Source: Altericroceibacterium spongiae
GTDB lineage: Bacteria > Pseudomonadota > Alphaproteobacteria > Sphingomonadales > Sphingomonadaceae
DNA length: 64,000 bases
Direction of reading: 5' to 3'
NCBI RefSeq assembly: GCF_003610805.1
Contig: NZ_RAPF01000002.1
Span: 248,001 to 312,000 of the forward strand
Part shown: positions 1 through 8,345 of the stretch, one piece after another
How positions within the stretch are numbered: position 1 is the stretch's first letter
Layout: every line of letters starts with the position of its first letter
The notes under the pieces: generated by a model
What the model was told of the DNA's origin: nothing
The model's input: the letters and a program-made list of their open reading frames with translations, nothing else
Database searches by the model: none
Position numbers and translations under genes: made by a program

Positions 1-629
1 CCTTCATACAGGCTGTCCGACCCGACGCGGAACCGGCCGCTGCCGGATAATTCGTTGAATTCGGGGTCTTTGGTGCGGACCAGAATGGCCCCGCCGATCG
101 TGTTCCGGCCGAACAGCGTTCCCTGCGGGCCGCGCAGCACTTCTACACTGGCAATATCGCCGAATTCGATGGTCCCGCCGACCGAGCGGCCGACATAGAC
201 ATCGTCAATATACATGCCGACACCGGGGTCTACCGCAGCGGTCGGGTCGAGTTGCCCGATGCCGCGAATGAAAACGACCGATGCTGCGCTGTTGCCCGAA
301 AGCTGCCCGGCGGGTTTGAATTGCAGGCTGGGGGTTATCTTTTCCAGATCCTGCGTCTGGGTTACCTGCCGGTTTTCGAGCGTATCGGCGGAAAAGGCCG
401 AGACGGCAATCGGGGTTTCCTGAAGCGATTCTTCACGCCGCCGCGCAGTCACTACGATAGTGGTATCGGGCTGGGCCTGTGTGCGGGCTGCAACACCCTG
501 CTGTGCTGTATCTGTATCGCTATCCTGTGCGCTGGCAGGCACGGCCCAGCACAGGCCGGCCGAGACAATCCCGGCCCAGGCGCATTCTGACAATAGAGGT
601 GCCTTACACCACGTCGAAAAACGTTTCAT
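1..629 (-). CDS. TonB-dependent receptor, N-terminal part (gene runs off the left edge)
   Basis: The reverse strand from the ATG at 629 reads about 209 codons without a stop to the window edge. It starts with a basic, hydrophobic signal peptide ending near the ASAQD site. A TonB-box-like stretch (TTIVVTARRRE) follows, then a plug domain with the hallmark segments VFIRGIG, GVGMYIDDVYVGR and VEVLRGPQGTLFGRN. This is the N-terminus of an outer-membrane TonB-dependent receptor of the CirA-like type that is abundant in sphingomonads. The beta-barrel lies outside the window, so the substrate cannot be judged. A GGAGAGG ribosome-binding site lies just upstream of the ATG. The gene is divergent from a MarR regulator, with a strong palindrome between them, which suggests that regulator controls it. 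Confidence 0.93.
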   Translation of the reverse strand, partial: MKRFSTWCKAPLLSECAWAGIVSAGLCWAVPASAQDSDTDTAQQGVAARTQAQPDTTIVVTARRREESLQETPIAVSAFSADTLENRQVTQTQDLEKITPSLQFKPAGQLSGNSAASVVFIRGIGQLDPTAAVDPGVGMYIDDVYVGRSVGGTIEFGDIASVEVLRGPQGTLFGRNTIGGAILVRTKDPEFNELSGSGRFRVGSDSLYE

Positions 630-679
630 ACCCTGTCCTCTCCCTGTTGAGTCCCTGCTTTATGCAGTTTGACTAATCG

Positions 680-710
680 CTGTATTTGTTAATCACTATA
701 ACAAATACAG
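680..710. promoter_or_regulatory. Perfect 12-bp inverted repeat, probable MarR operator
   Basis: Arms CTGTATTTGTTA (680-691) and TAACAAATACAG (699-710) are exact reverse complements separated by 7 bases. The site lies between the divergent TonB-receptor and MarR genes. MarR dimers typically bind palindromes of this size in the region shared with the genes they control. The link to the neighbouring regulator is inference from position and symmetry. Confidence 0.65.
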
Positions 711-785
711 GCAATAACAATTGGGTTGCCAATAGGTAATCATATCGTAATTCTTGAGAGAAAGGGTCGTGTGAGATTGAGCGAT

Positions 786-1265
786 ATGACGAATTTGTCC
801 GAAGATTCCGCCGTTTTACGGCTTCCCCGGCTGGCTGATGAGGAGGTGGATTTCGGTCTGCTGGCCGAGATGACGGGCTTTTCCGTCAAGCTGGTGTGGA
901 TTTTGGGCTACACTTATCTCACCCGGGCGATCGACGATGCAGGGATTACACCGCAGCGATTCTCCATGCTCGAACTGATCGGCGTCAATCCGGGACTGAC
1001 CCAGACACAGCTTGCCCGCGCGCTGGGCCTGTCCCGTCCGGCCACCTCTCTGACGATCGATTTCTGGGAAGGTCGTGGCCATGTGGAGCGGCGCATTGCG
1101 GCGCAGGATCGCCGCTCTTTCGGCATTCATCTGACGGCACAGGGTAAAACGGCGCTGGAAGGGCTGCGGGTCCGTGTGCGCGAAGCCGATGACGCCCTGA
1201 CGCGCAAGCTCGGCCCGGAGGAAATCGATCAGTTGCGCGGGTTGCTGGCCAGGATTTACGAGTAG
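786..1265 (+). CDS. MarR-family transcriptional regulator
   Basis: 159-residue winged-helix protein. The middle carries the MarR pattern: a helix before the DNA-binding unit (RFSMLELIGVNPGLTQTQLA), a recognition helix (LGLSRPATSLTIDFWE) and a wing with the basic DRRS turn followed by HLTAQGK. It probably acts as a dimeric repressor responding to a small ligand, likely controlling the divergent TonB-dependent receptor. The start is uncertain. An in-frame GTG at 771 has an AAAGGG motif 5 bases upstream and would add five residues. The ATG at 786 was chosen because the spacing evidence is weak for both. The ligand cannot be inferred. Confidence 0.88.
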   Translation: MTNLSEDSAVLRLPRLADEEVDFGLLAEMTGFSVKLVWILGYTYLTRAIDDAGITPQRFSMLELIGVNPGLTQTQLARALGLSRPATSLTIDFWEGRGHVERRIAAQDRRSFGIHLTAQGKTALEGLRVRVREADDALTRKLGPEEIDQLRGLLARIYE

Positions 1266-1359
1266 GCCGCGTGTCAGGCGAGTGTCTGGCGGGCACTCAA
1301 AAGCCTCTCCGCCGTTGACGGGTAAAGATTTAAAACTGCCCCGGCACAGGAGAGAGCGT

Positions 1360-2475
1360 ATGCGTATTGGCTGCCCCAGAGAGATCAAGAATCATGAATA
1401 TCGCGTCGGGCTCACACCGGAAAGCGCTTTCGAACTGACCACGCATGGTCATGAGGTGCTGATCGAAGCCGGGGCGGGCGAGGGGATTGGCGCTGCCGAT
1501 GCGCAATACCGGCAGGCTGGCGCTGCCATTGCCGACAGCGCAGCGGATATTTTTGCCGCTTGCGACATGATGGTGAAAGTGAAGGAGCCCCAGCCCGAAG
1601 AGCGTGTGCAATTGCGCGAAGGGCAAATTCTTTACACCTATCTCCATCTCGCGCCCGATCCGGCGCAGACGGCCGATCTGGTGAAAGCCGGTGTCACCGC
1701 CATTGCCTATGAAACGGTGACCGGGCCGGGCGGCCGCCTGCCTTTGCTGACACCGATGAGCCAGGTCGCCGGGCGAATGAGCATCCAGGCGGGGGCTACT
1801 GCACTGGAAAAAGTCCATGGCGGGCGCGGGGTACTGCTGGGCGGCGTGCCGGGTGTTATGCCGGGCAAGGTGGCTGTGATCGGTGGTGGTGTGGTGGGCT
1901 TCAATGCTGCGCAGATGGCTGTCGGGCTCGGCGCACAGGTCACTATTCTCGACCGTAATCCGGCGGTTCTGGAAACCGTAGGAACTCATTTCGAGAACCG
2001 GGCAGCCACCCGTTTCGCCAATCGGACCAATATTTATGAAAGCGTGTGCGAAGCTGATCTGGTGATTGGCGCGGTTCTGATTCCCGGAGCGGCCGCACCC
2101 AAGCTGGTGGCGCAGGAGACGCTGAAGGATATGAAACGCGGTGCGGTGCTGGTCGATGTCGCCATCGATCAGGGGGGCTGTTTCGATACCAGCCATCCCA
2201 CCACGCATGACGATCCGACTTATGTGCAGGACGGGATCGTCCATTATTGCGTTGCCAATATGCCCGGCGCGGTGGCCCGCACCAGTACCTATGCGCTCAA
2301 CAATGTCACATTGCCGCATGCTTTGCGGATTGCCGATCTCGGCTGGCAGGAAGCCATGCGCACCGACCCGCATCTTGCCGCCGGGCTCAATGTCCATGCC
2401 GGGCATGTCACCTATCCCGCAGTGGCGCAGGAACTGGGTTACGATCTGCTCAGTCTGGACGAAGTGCTGGGCTGA
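1360..2475 (+). CDS. ald: Alanine dehydrogenase
   Basis: 371 residues, the usual family length, catalysing NAD-dependent interconversion of L-alanine with pyruvate and ammonia. The N-terminus [20 protein letters not shown] is characteristic. The expected substrate residues Lys75 (in MVKVKEP) and His96 (in TYLHLAP) fall at the canonical positions, the NAD-binding glycine motif is [11 protein letters not shown], and VDVAIDQGG follows. The ATG at 1360 is preferred over an upstream in-frame start because CAGGAGAG lies just before it and the protein then begins exactly as in the family. The next gene is convergent and its stop directly abuts this one. Confidence 0.97.
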   Translation: MRIGCPREIKNHEYRVGLTPESAFELTTHGHEVLIEAGAGEGIGAADAQYRQAGAAIADSAADIFAACDMMVKVKEPQPEERVQLREGQILYTYLHLAPDPAQTADLVKAGVTAIAYETVTGPGGRLPLLTPMSQVAGRMSIQAGATALEKVHGGRGVLLGGVPGVMPGKVAVIGGGVVGFNAAQMAVGLGAQVTILDRNPAVLETVGTHFENRAATRFANRTNIYESVCEADLVIGAVLIPGAAAPKLVAQETLKDMKRGAVLVDVAIDQGGCFDTSHPTTHDDPTYVQDGIVHYCVANMPGAVARTSTYALNNVTLPHALRIADLGWQEAMRTDPHLAAGLNVHAGHVTYPAVAQELGYDLLSLDEVLG

Positions 2476-2886
2476 TCAGTTGGTGGATTCCGGCAAAAAG
2501 GGTGCCGCCACTTCGGGCGGGACACGCATGACGCGCCCGCTTTCGAGATCGATCATCGCCCATTGTGTCTGGGCGCGGACAATTTCTTTTCCCCCGGCAT
2601 TGGTGAAGCTGTAATGCCGGGTGAAGCGGGCGCCGCGCGGGCCTTCGCGGATTTCAGTGAAACCGCGCGCGCTTTCACCTTCCTTTATATTGCCACGATA
2701 ATCGATCTCGTGGCGCGTCACCACCCAGGCATAGCGGCGCTGATGTTCGGGCGGGGCGATGGCTTCCCAATGGGCCGTGGACAGGTCTTCCATCCACTGC
2801 ACCCAGACGGCATTGTTCACATGCCCGTTCACATCGATATGTTCTGCCCGGGCGGTGAAAGTCAGGCTGTAACTATTCGCGCTCAT
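2476..2886 (-). CDS. Acyl-CoA thioesterase, hotdog fold (4HBT/YbgC-like)
   Basis: 136-residue single-domain hotdog protein. The segment HIDVNGHVNNAVWVQWMED is the typical active-site region of the 4-hydroxybenzoyl-CoA thioesterase/FadM-like family (DxxGHVNN pattern). WVVTRHEIDYRGNIKEGE follows, as expected. It should hydrolyse an acyl-CoA in the cytoplasm, with unknown chain preference. Its ATG overlaps the stop codon of the upstream oligopeptidase B gene (ATGA), so the two are probably translated from one message. A longer reading with a start near 2907 would extend into the peptidase gene and is not favoured. Confidence 0.87.
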   Translation of the reverse strand: MSANSYSLTFTARAEHIDVNGHVNNAVWVQWMEDLSTAHWEAIAPPEHQRRYAWVVTRHEIDYRGNIKEGESARGFTEIREGPRGARFTRHYSFTNAGGKEIVRAQTQWAMIDLESGRVMRVPPEVAAPFLPESTN

Positions 2887-4976
2887 CCTTCGATGCCGAG
2901 CTGCCACAGGATAAAGGCGAATTCCTCCGCGGTTTCATGCAGCGACTGGAAACGGCCCGATTTGCCGCCATGGCCTGCGCCCATATTGGTCTTGAAGATC
3001 AGTTCGTTGGAATCGGTCTTCAGTTCGCGCAGACGGGCGACCCATTTGGCGGGCTCCCAATAGGTTACGCGCGGATCGTTAAGCCCGGCGGTGACCATGA
3101 GCGGGGGATAAGCCTGCGCACGGACATTGTCGTAAGGGCTGTAGCTGCGGATCAGTTCAAAGGCTGCGCGATCCTCGATCGGATTGCCCCATTCGGGCCA
3201 TTCGCCCGGTGTCAGCGGCAGCGATGCGTCGAGCATGGTCGCCAGCACGTCGACAAAGGGCACATGGGCAACACAGGCGCCGAACAGTTCGGGATCGGAA
3301 TTGATAACCGCGCCCATCAATTCGCCACCGGCCGAACCGCCTGAAATGCTGATCCGGCCTTTTGCAGTGTAATCACGGTCGATCAGCCCTTTCGCTACAT
3401 CGACGAAATCGGTGAAGGCATTGGTGCGGTGTTCGAGCTTACCCGCTTTATACCAGGCGCGCCCGAGATCGTCTCCGCCGCGAATATGGGCGATGGCATA
3501 GGCAAAGCCGCGATCGACCAGGCTGAAGCGCGTGGTGGAGAAGCCGGGCGGAATGGAAATGCCGTAAGCCCCGTAGCCATAGAGATGGAGCGGGCCGGGC
3601 CGGGGGCGATCCTTGCGATACATGATGCTTACCGGAATATCGGTGCCATCGCGCGCAGGGATGGTCAGCCGCTCGGTCGTATAAAGATCGCGATTATAGC
3701 CCGAGGGGATTTCCTGAACCTTGAGCACTTCGAGCTGCCGTGTTTCGACATGGTAGTCGTAGGTGGTCGCCGGGCTTATCATGCTTTCATAAGAAAGGCG
3801 CAAAGCGCTCATGTCCCATTCGGGATTATCCGCCAGACCTGCCGAATAGCTTTCTTCGGGGAAAGGGATCTCTTCAACCGGCTTCTGGCCCTCATAGGTC
3901 CTTATCTGGACCTTATCGAGTCCGTTCAGCCGCCCTTCGGTCACGAAAAAACGCTTAAAAAGTTCGAAGCCGGTGAGATAAAATTCGTCGGATCCTGCAA
4001 TCAGCGTGGTCCATTCGGCAGGATCGGATAGCGGTGCCGTGGCGAGACGAAAATTTTCATGCTCGTCATTCGTATGGATAAAAAGCGTATCCTCGCGCAG
4101 ATCGACATCGTATTCCACGCCGGTTTTCCGCGGTTTTACGAGGATCGGCGATGCCAGCGGATCGGCCGCGGGGACCAGCCGCACTTCGCTGGTTTCATGG
4201 TCTCCGGTGCCGATAATCAGCCATTCCTCATTGGCCGAAAGCGAAGCGGAAACGCGGAAACCCTCATCGTCTTCGTGGAATAGCTCGACATCGTCGGAAA
4301 GCGGTGCACCAAGCCAGTGAAGCCGTGCATTATCCGTCCGCCAATTCGCATTAGCCAATGAATAAACTATGCCTGTATCGTCCGCTACCCAGATAAGGGA
4401 AGACAGAGTCCCGGGAATTTCATCAGTAAGTAATTCGCCCGTTTCGAGGTTTTTGATCCGCGCAGTAAACCGTTCCGACCCGTTATCGTCCACAGCATAA
4501 GCGAGCAATTTGCCGCTCCGGCTGATCGAGAAAGCGCCGAGGCGGAAATAGTCTTTCCCTTCTGCCAGAGCCACTTCATCGAGGATCAGCTGATCCTTGC
4601 TGCCATCTTCGGCAGCCCCCACCGGGCGGCGCCACCATTTCTTATATTCGGCACCTTCCTCATATTCGACCCAGTAGAGATAATCGCCATCTTTCTGCGG
4701 TACGGATTTATCCGCTTCCTTGATCCGTCCGCGCATTTCTCTGAACAGATTATCTATGCGCGGCTGATGCGGCTTCATTCGCGTTTCAAACCAGGAATTT
4801 TCCTGTTCGAGATGCGCAAGAATCTTCTTGTCGGAGACGTCCGGATAATTGGAATCGCGAAGCCAGGCATAGGAATCCTCAACGGTAATTCCATGATGCG
4901 TGAAGCTGGAGGGTTTCTTGGCCGCAACGGGCGGGTGAGCGGGCAGGGTGCCGGTGGAATTGGTCATGCGAAGCAT
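2883..4976 (-). CDS. ptrB: Oligopeptidase B-type prolyl oligopeptidase (S9 family)
   Basis: 697 residues, standard for oligopeptidase B, which cleaves short peptides after basic residues. The N-terminal beta-propeller carries the early motif HGITVEDSYAWLRD. The catalytic alpha/beta-hydrolase domain contains YGAYGISIPPGF, the nucleophile motif ISGGSAGGE, an aspartate in TAGLNDPRV and a histidine in MGAGHGGKSG. There is no obvious signal peptide, so it is probably cytoplasmic. The start at 4976 is one of two close choices; an ATG at 4967 gives a protein three residues shorter, and neither has a strong ribosome-binding site. It overlaps the following thioesterase by four bases and is divergent from pepP with only 27 bp between the starts. 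Confidence 0.94.
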   Translation of the reverse strand: MLRMTNSTGTLPAHPPVAAKKPSSFTHHGITVEDSYAWLRDSNYPDVSDKKILAHLEQENSWFETRMKPHQPRIDNLFREMRGRIKEADKSVPQKDGDYLYWVEYEEGAEYKKWWRRPVGAAEDGSKDQLILDEVALAEGKDYFRLGAFSISRSGKLLAYAVDDNGSERFTARIKNLETGELLTDEIPGTLSSLIWVADDTGIVYSLANANWRTDNARLHWLGAPLSDDVELFHEDDEGFRVSASLSANEEWLIIGTGDHETSEVRLVPAADPLASPILVKPRKTGVEYDVDLREDTLFIHTNDEHENFRLATAPLSDPAEWTTLIAGSDEFYLTGFELFKRFFVTEGRLNGLDKVQIRTYEGQKPVEEIPFPEESYSAGLADNPEWDMSALRLSYESMISPATTYDYHVETRQLEVLKVQEIPSGYNRDLYTTERLTIPARDGTDIPVSIMYRKDRPRPGPLHLYGYGAYGISIPPGFSTTRFSLVDRGFAYAIAHIRGGDDLGRAWYKAGKLEHRTNAFTDFVDVAKGLIDRDYTAKGRISISGGSAGGELMGAVINSDPELFGACVAHVPFVDVLATMLDASLPLTPGEWPEWGNPIEDRAAFELIRSYSPYDNVRAQAYPPLMVTAGLNDPRVTYWEPAKWVARLRELKTDSNELIFKTNMGAGHGGKSGRFQSLHETAEEFAFILWQLGIEG

Positions 4977-5003
4977 CTATGTATGCAGGGAAAGGACCGC
5001 AAT

Positions 5004-6812
5004 ATGTTGATGCAAACCCATGAAGCCCGTCTCGACGCTCTGCGCAAGGAATTGCAACGCCGTGAGCTCGACGGTTTCGTCGTTCCGATCTCCGATGAGC
5101 ATATGAGCGAATATGTCGGAGCTTATGCGCAAAGGCTTGAATGGCTGACAGGTTTCGGCGGTTCTGCCGGTTCCGCTGCGCTACTGGCTGACAAGGCCGC
5201 TATTTTTGTGGATGGCCGTTATACCAGTCAGGTGCGGGATCAGGTCGATGGTTCGCTGTGGGAATATAAGTCCGTTCCGGCAGACAGCATGGCTGAATGG
5301 CTGGGGCAGAACGCAGCGAAGGGAGCAAGGATCGCCTATGATCCCTGGCTTCATACGAGGGGCTGGGCGCAAGCTGCCGCGAAAGTGCTGGCTGGATATG
5401 ATGTTGAGCTGGTTGAAGCGGACAGCAATCCGCTCGATGCCGTGTGGAAAGATCAGCCTGTTCCGTCCGATGCGCCGGTTTTTGTGCAGGATGAAGAGCT
5501 GGCTGGGCAGTCGAGCGCGGATAAACGCGCAAAAATCGCCGAATGGCTGCAGGAGATGCGTTACGATGCCACGGTGATTTCAGCACTCGATTCTGTGGCC
5601 TGGCTGCTCAACATTCGCGGAACCGATGTTGTGCACACGCCGGTGGCCCTGTCTTACATTATCCTCAATCAGGACGGTACGGCGGACTGGTTTATTGCTC
5701 CCGACAAAGTGCCCGATGATGTAACTCGTCAACTCGGCAATGCGGTGCGCATTCGTCCTCGTGATGGCTTTGAAGAAGCGCTGAAGAAGGATTATGCTGG
5801 TAAGCGCTTAGCTGTCGACCCCGATCGCACTGTCGCGGCGGTTTTTCAGGCTCTCGAAGCCGGCGGAGCTGAAACAGTCAGGGCGATGGATCCGGCGGTT
5901 TTGCCCAAGGCGATCAAGAATGAGGCGGAAATTCGCGGCCAACGCGCTTCGCAAAAACGCGATGGGGCTGCGGTTTCACGTTTCCTTCACTGGCTGTCGG
6001 TCGAGGCACCGCAAGGCCGGGTGGATGAACTGTCGGCAGCTGCCAAGCTGCATGAATGCCGTAAAAATTGCGGCGATTTGCGAGATTTGTCATTCGACAC
6101 GATTTCCGGTTCGGGCCCCAACGGTGCCAATCCGCATTATCGGGTGAATGAGGAAACCAACCGTCAACTGGAACCAAATAGCGTCTATCTGGTCGATTCC
6201 GGAGGGCAATATCCCGATGGAACAACCGATATTACGCGGACCGTTTGGGTGGGGCCCGATACGCCGCCGGCTGAAGTGAAAGACCGTTTTACCCGCGTGC
6301 TCAAGGGGCATATCGCACTCGACAGACAGGTTTTTCCGGCAGGAACGAGCGGCGGACAGCTCGATACGCTGGCGCGACAATATCTGTGGATGGCAGGAGT
6401 CGATTACGGCCATGGCACGGGTCATGGTGTCGGCAGTTTCCTTGCCGTGCATGAAGGGCCGCAACGTATTGGTAAATCACGCGGCGGTCAGGCCGGCACG
6501 GGACAGGAATTGTTTGAGGGTATGATCCTCTCGAATGAGCCGGGTTACTACAAACCAGGCGCCTTCGGTATCCGGATCGAAAATCTGGTATTGATCGAAA
6601 AACGCAAGATTGAAGGTATGGAAGGGGAATATTTCGGTTTCGAAACGCTGACCTTTGTGCCGATCGACAAGACTCTGGTTGAGCGTGATTTGCTGACAGC
6701 GGATGAGCGGGAATGGTGGAATCTTTACCATGCTAAAGTGCATGATCTGCTTGCTCCGCAGCTTGAAGGCGAAGTGCGTAGCTGGCTTGATGAGGCCTGT
6801 CAGCCTCTTTGA
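5004..6812 (+). CDS. pepP: Xaa-Pro aminopeptidase (M24B)
   Basis: 602 residues, the length of the three-domain APP1-type enzymes (two creatinase-like N-terminal domains plus a catalytic pita-bread domain). It removes N-terminal residues that precede proline. The dinuclear metal site is recognisable: Asp residues in YLVDSGGQY and TDITRTVW, His in GHGTGHGVGSF, Glu in ILSNEPGYY and Glu in GIRIENL. The open frame extends upstream across the divergent ptrB start. The ATG at 5004 is chosen because AAAGGA sits seven bases before it and MLMQTHEARLDALRKEL is a typical family N-terminus. It has no signal peptide, so it is cytoplasmic. Confidence 0.95.
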   Translation: MLMQTHEARLDALRKELQRRELDGFVVPISDEHMSEYVGAYAQRLEWLTGFGGSAGSAALLADKAAIFVDGRYTSQVRDQVDGSLWEYKSVPADSMAEWLGQNAAKGARIAYDPWLHTRGWAQAAAKVLAGYDVELVEADSNPLDAVWKDQPVPSDAPVFVQDEELAGQSSADKRAKIAEWLQEMRYDATVISALDSVAWLLNIRGTDVVHTPVALSYIILNQDGTADWFIAPDKVPDDVTRQLGNAVRIRPRDGFEEALKKDYAGKRLAVDPDRTVAAVFQALEAGGAETVRAMDPAVLPKAIKNEAEIRGQRASQKRDGAAVSRFLHWLSVEAPQGRVDELSAAAKLHECRKNCGDLRDLSFDTISGSGPNGANPHYRVNEETNRQLEPNSVYLVDSGGQYPDGTTDITRTVWVGPDTPPAEVKDRFTRVLKGHIALDRQVFPAGTSGGQLDTLARQYLWMAGVDYGHGTGHGVGSFLAVHEGPQRIGKSRGGQAGTGQELFEGMILSNEPGYYKPGAFGIRIENLVLIEKRKIEGMEGEYFGFETLTFVPIDKTLVERDLLTADEREWWNLYHAKVHDLLAPQLEGEVRSWLDEACQPL

Positions 6813-6828
6813 ACGAGCAGAAGAGTAA

Positions 6829-6863
6829 GGCAGGCGGCCTATATGAGAGACCGGTCGCCTGCC
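6829..6863 (+). terminator. Hairpin after pepP, possible terminator
   Basis: GGCAGGCG (6829-6836) pairs with CGCCTGCC (6856-6863). It begins 17 bases after the pepP stop. The following bases are only partly T-rich, so it is a weak intrinsic terminator or an mRNA 3'-end stabiliser. Confidence 0.4.
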
Positions 6864-7020
6864 TCCTGCTTGCTCCTGTGTGAACAGGCTGCGCCCCTTG
6901 CGACAAATTGCGACATTTTTTGTCCGATCAGGCAAATCTGTGCGACAAGCGAACCATAGAAAGCATCCTGTGAGTGGCGGGGTTGCCGGTTTTCCTCCCC
7001 CTTCTGCCGGCCCCTGTCAT

Positions 7021-7038
7021 TCTCCAGATTATTGGAGA
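7021..7038 (+). promoter_or_regulatory. Small hairpin containing the ribosome-binding site of the EF-hand gene
   Basis: TCTCCA (7021-7026) and TGGAGA (7033-7038) form a perfect 6-bp stem with a 6-base loop. The right arm is the Shine-Dalgarno sequence for the ATG at 7048, so folding would hide it from the ribosome. Regulation by this hairpin is inference. Confidence 0.45.
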
Positions 7039-7047
7039 TTGAAAACG

Positions 7048-7590
7048 ATGCGTAAATTGACCCTTTCTATCGCCGCTGCCACAGTTGCTCTTGCCGGTGG
7101 TGCTACGCTTGCCTTCGCCCAGCCCAAGGGAGGTGGCGATTTCACCCGTGAGCAGGCTCAGGAACGCGCTTCATCTATGTTTGACCGGATGGATGCGAAT
7201 GGCGACGGCGTGCTCGACGATGCAGATCGCGAAGCGCGAGAAAAGCAGCGTTTCGAACGCCTGGATACCGATGGCGATGGTTCGATCAGTCCTGAAGAAT
7301 TCGCTGCCCGCAAACAGGCTGGCAAACGTGGTTCCGGTATGGGCAGGCGGGGACACCACGGAATGCGTCACGGTGGACCAGGTGGTTCAGGCCCGATGTT
7401 CATGATGGCCGATGCGAATAAAGACGGTACCGTTACCCGCGCGGAATTTGATGCGCAGGCGCTGTCAATGTTCAGCCGGATGGACACTAATGGCGATGGC
7501 ACGGTAACTGCGGATGAACGTAAAGCTGCGCGCGATGCAATGCGGGCCAAGTTCCGCGAGGCACGTAAAGCGCAGACCAGCAATAAATAA
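7048..7590 (+). CDS. Secreted EF-hand calcium-binding protein
   Basis: 180 residues. A signal peptide (hydrophobic core LTLSIAAATVALAGG, cleavage near AFAQ) predicts export to the periplasm. Four calcium-binding loops begin at about residues 49 (DANGDG), 73 (DTDGDG), 122 (DANKDG) and 146 (DTNGDG), two on each side of a glycine/histidine/arginine-rich linker at about 98-114. The ATG at 7048 has GGAGA nine bases upstream and is the only start giving a signal peptide. It is followed 17 bases later by a response regulator and histidine kinase in the same direction, so it may feed calcium or envelope information to them. Its function beyond calcium binding is unknown. Confidence 0.92.
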   Translation: MRKLTLSIAAATVALAGGATLAFAQPKGGGDFTREQAQERASSMFDRMDANGDGVLDDADREAREKQRFERLDTDGDGSISPEEFAARKQAGKRGSGMGRRGHHGMRHGGPGGSGPMFMMADANKDGTVTRAEFDAQALSMFSRMDTNGDGTVTADERKAARDAMRAKFREARKAQTSNK

Positions 7591-7607
7591 GGCAGATCGG
7601 CTCAGTT

Positions 7608-8345
7608 ATGACGGACATGACGGCATCCATCCATGTGTTGCTTGTCGATGATGAGCCCGACCTTCGCGAACCCCTGGCGGAATATCTTGCCCGTCAGGGG
7701 TTCCGTGTAAGCGAGGCTGCCGATGCAGCCAGGGCACGCAGCCTCATGATCGAACAAAACCCGGATATTGTTCTGCTGGATATTATGATGCCTGGCGAAG
7801 ACGGATTGTCGTTATGCCGCCACCTGACTGAGACGAAGAGTCTGCCTGTCATCCTGCTGACTGCCAAGGGTGAAGCGATGGACCGGATTATCGGTCTTGA
7901 GATCGGGGCGGACGATTATGTCGTCAAACCTTTTGAGCCGCGTGAGCTGGTCGCACGTATCCGCTCGGTGTTGCGGCGCGTACAGAAGCATCCTGCCGAA
8001 CCCGAAGAAGATGCACTTTATACTTTTGAGGGCTGGCTGCTCGATCCGCTGAAACATCGCCTCACAGATCCGGAAGGCACGGTTGTGCCGATTTCCTCTG
8101 CTGAATTCCGTCTCCTTAGGGCTTTGCTCGATCATCCCCGGCAAGTGCTTGATCGCGACCGGCTTCTCGACATGGTGCAGGGGCGTGAAGCTCATCTGTT
8201 TGACCGGGCGGTGGATAATCAGGTCAGTCGTTTGCGTCGTAAGATAGAGATGGACAGCCGCGACCCCAAACTGATTCAGACGGTCTGGGGAGGCGGATAC
8301 CGGCTCGCGGCGGATGTAAAGCGAGTGGCTGCAGAAAGCTCCTGA
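7608..8345 (+). CDS. OmpR-family response regulator
   Basis: 245 residues: receiver domain (about 8-125) plus C-terminal winged-helix DNA-binding domain (about 140-240). The acidic pocket is D14/D15 (LLVDDEPD), the phosphorylation site is D58 (VLLDIMMPG), and the switch residues are T85 and K107 (VVKPFEP). The effector ends with the typical RAVDNQVSRLRRKIE and QTVWGGGYRL segments. It overlaps the kinase gene by one base (TGATG), so the pair is translationally coupled. The gene just upstream encodes a secreted EF-hand protein. The DNA targets are unknown. Confidence 0.95.
   Translation: MTDMTASIHVLLVDDEPDLREPLAEYLARQGFRVSEAADAARARSLMIEQNPDIVLLDIMMPGEDGLSLCRHLTETKSLPVILLTAKGEAMDRIIGLEIGADDYVVKPFEPRELVARIRSVLRRVQKHPAEPEEDALYTFEGWLLDPLKHRLTDPEGTVVPISSAEFRLLRALLDHPRQVLDRDRLLDMVQGREAHLFDRAVDNQVSRLRRKIEMDSRDPKLIQTVWGGGYRLAADVKRVAAESS

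Noticed and set aside
1330-2406. Minus-strand frame across alanine dehydrogenase
   Set aside because: Shadow of ald, which has canonical catalytic residues.
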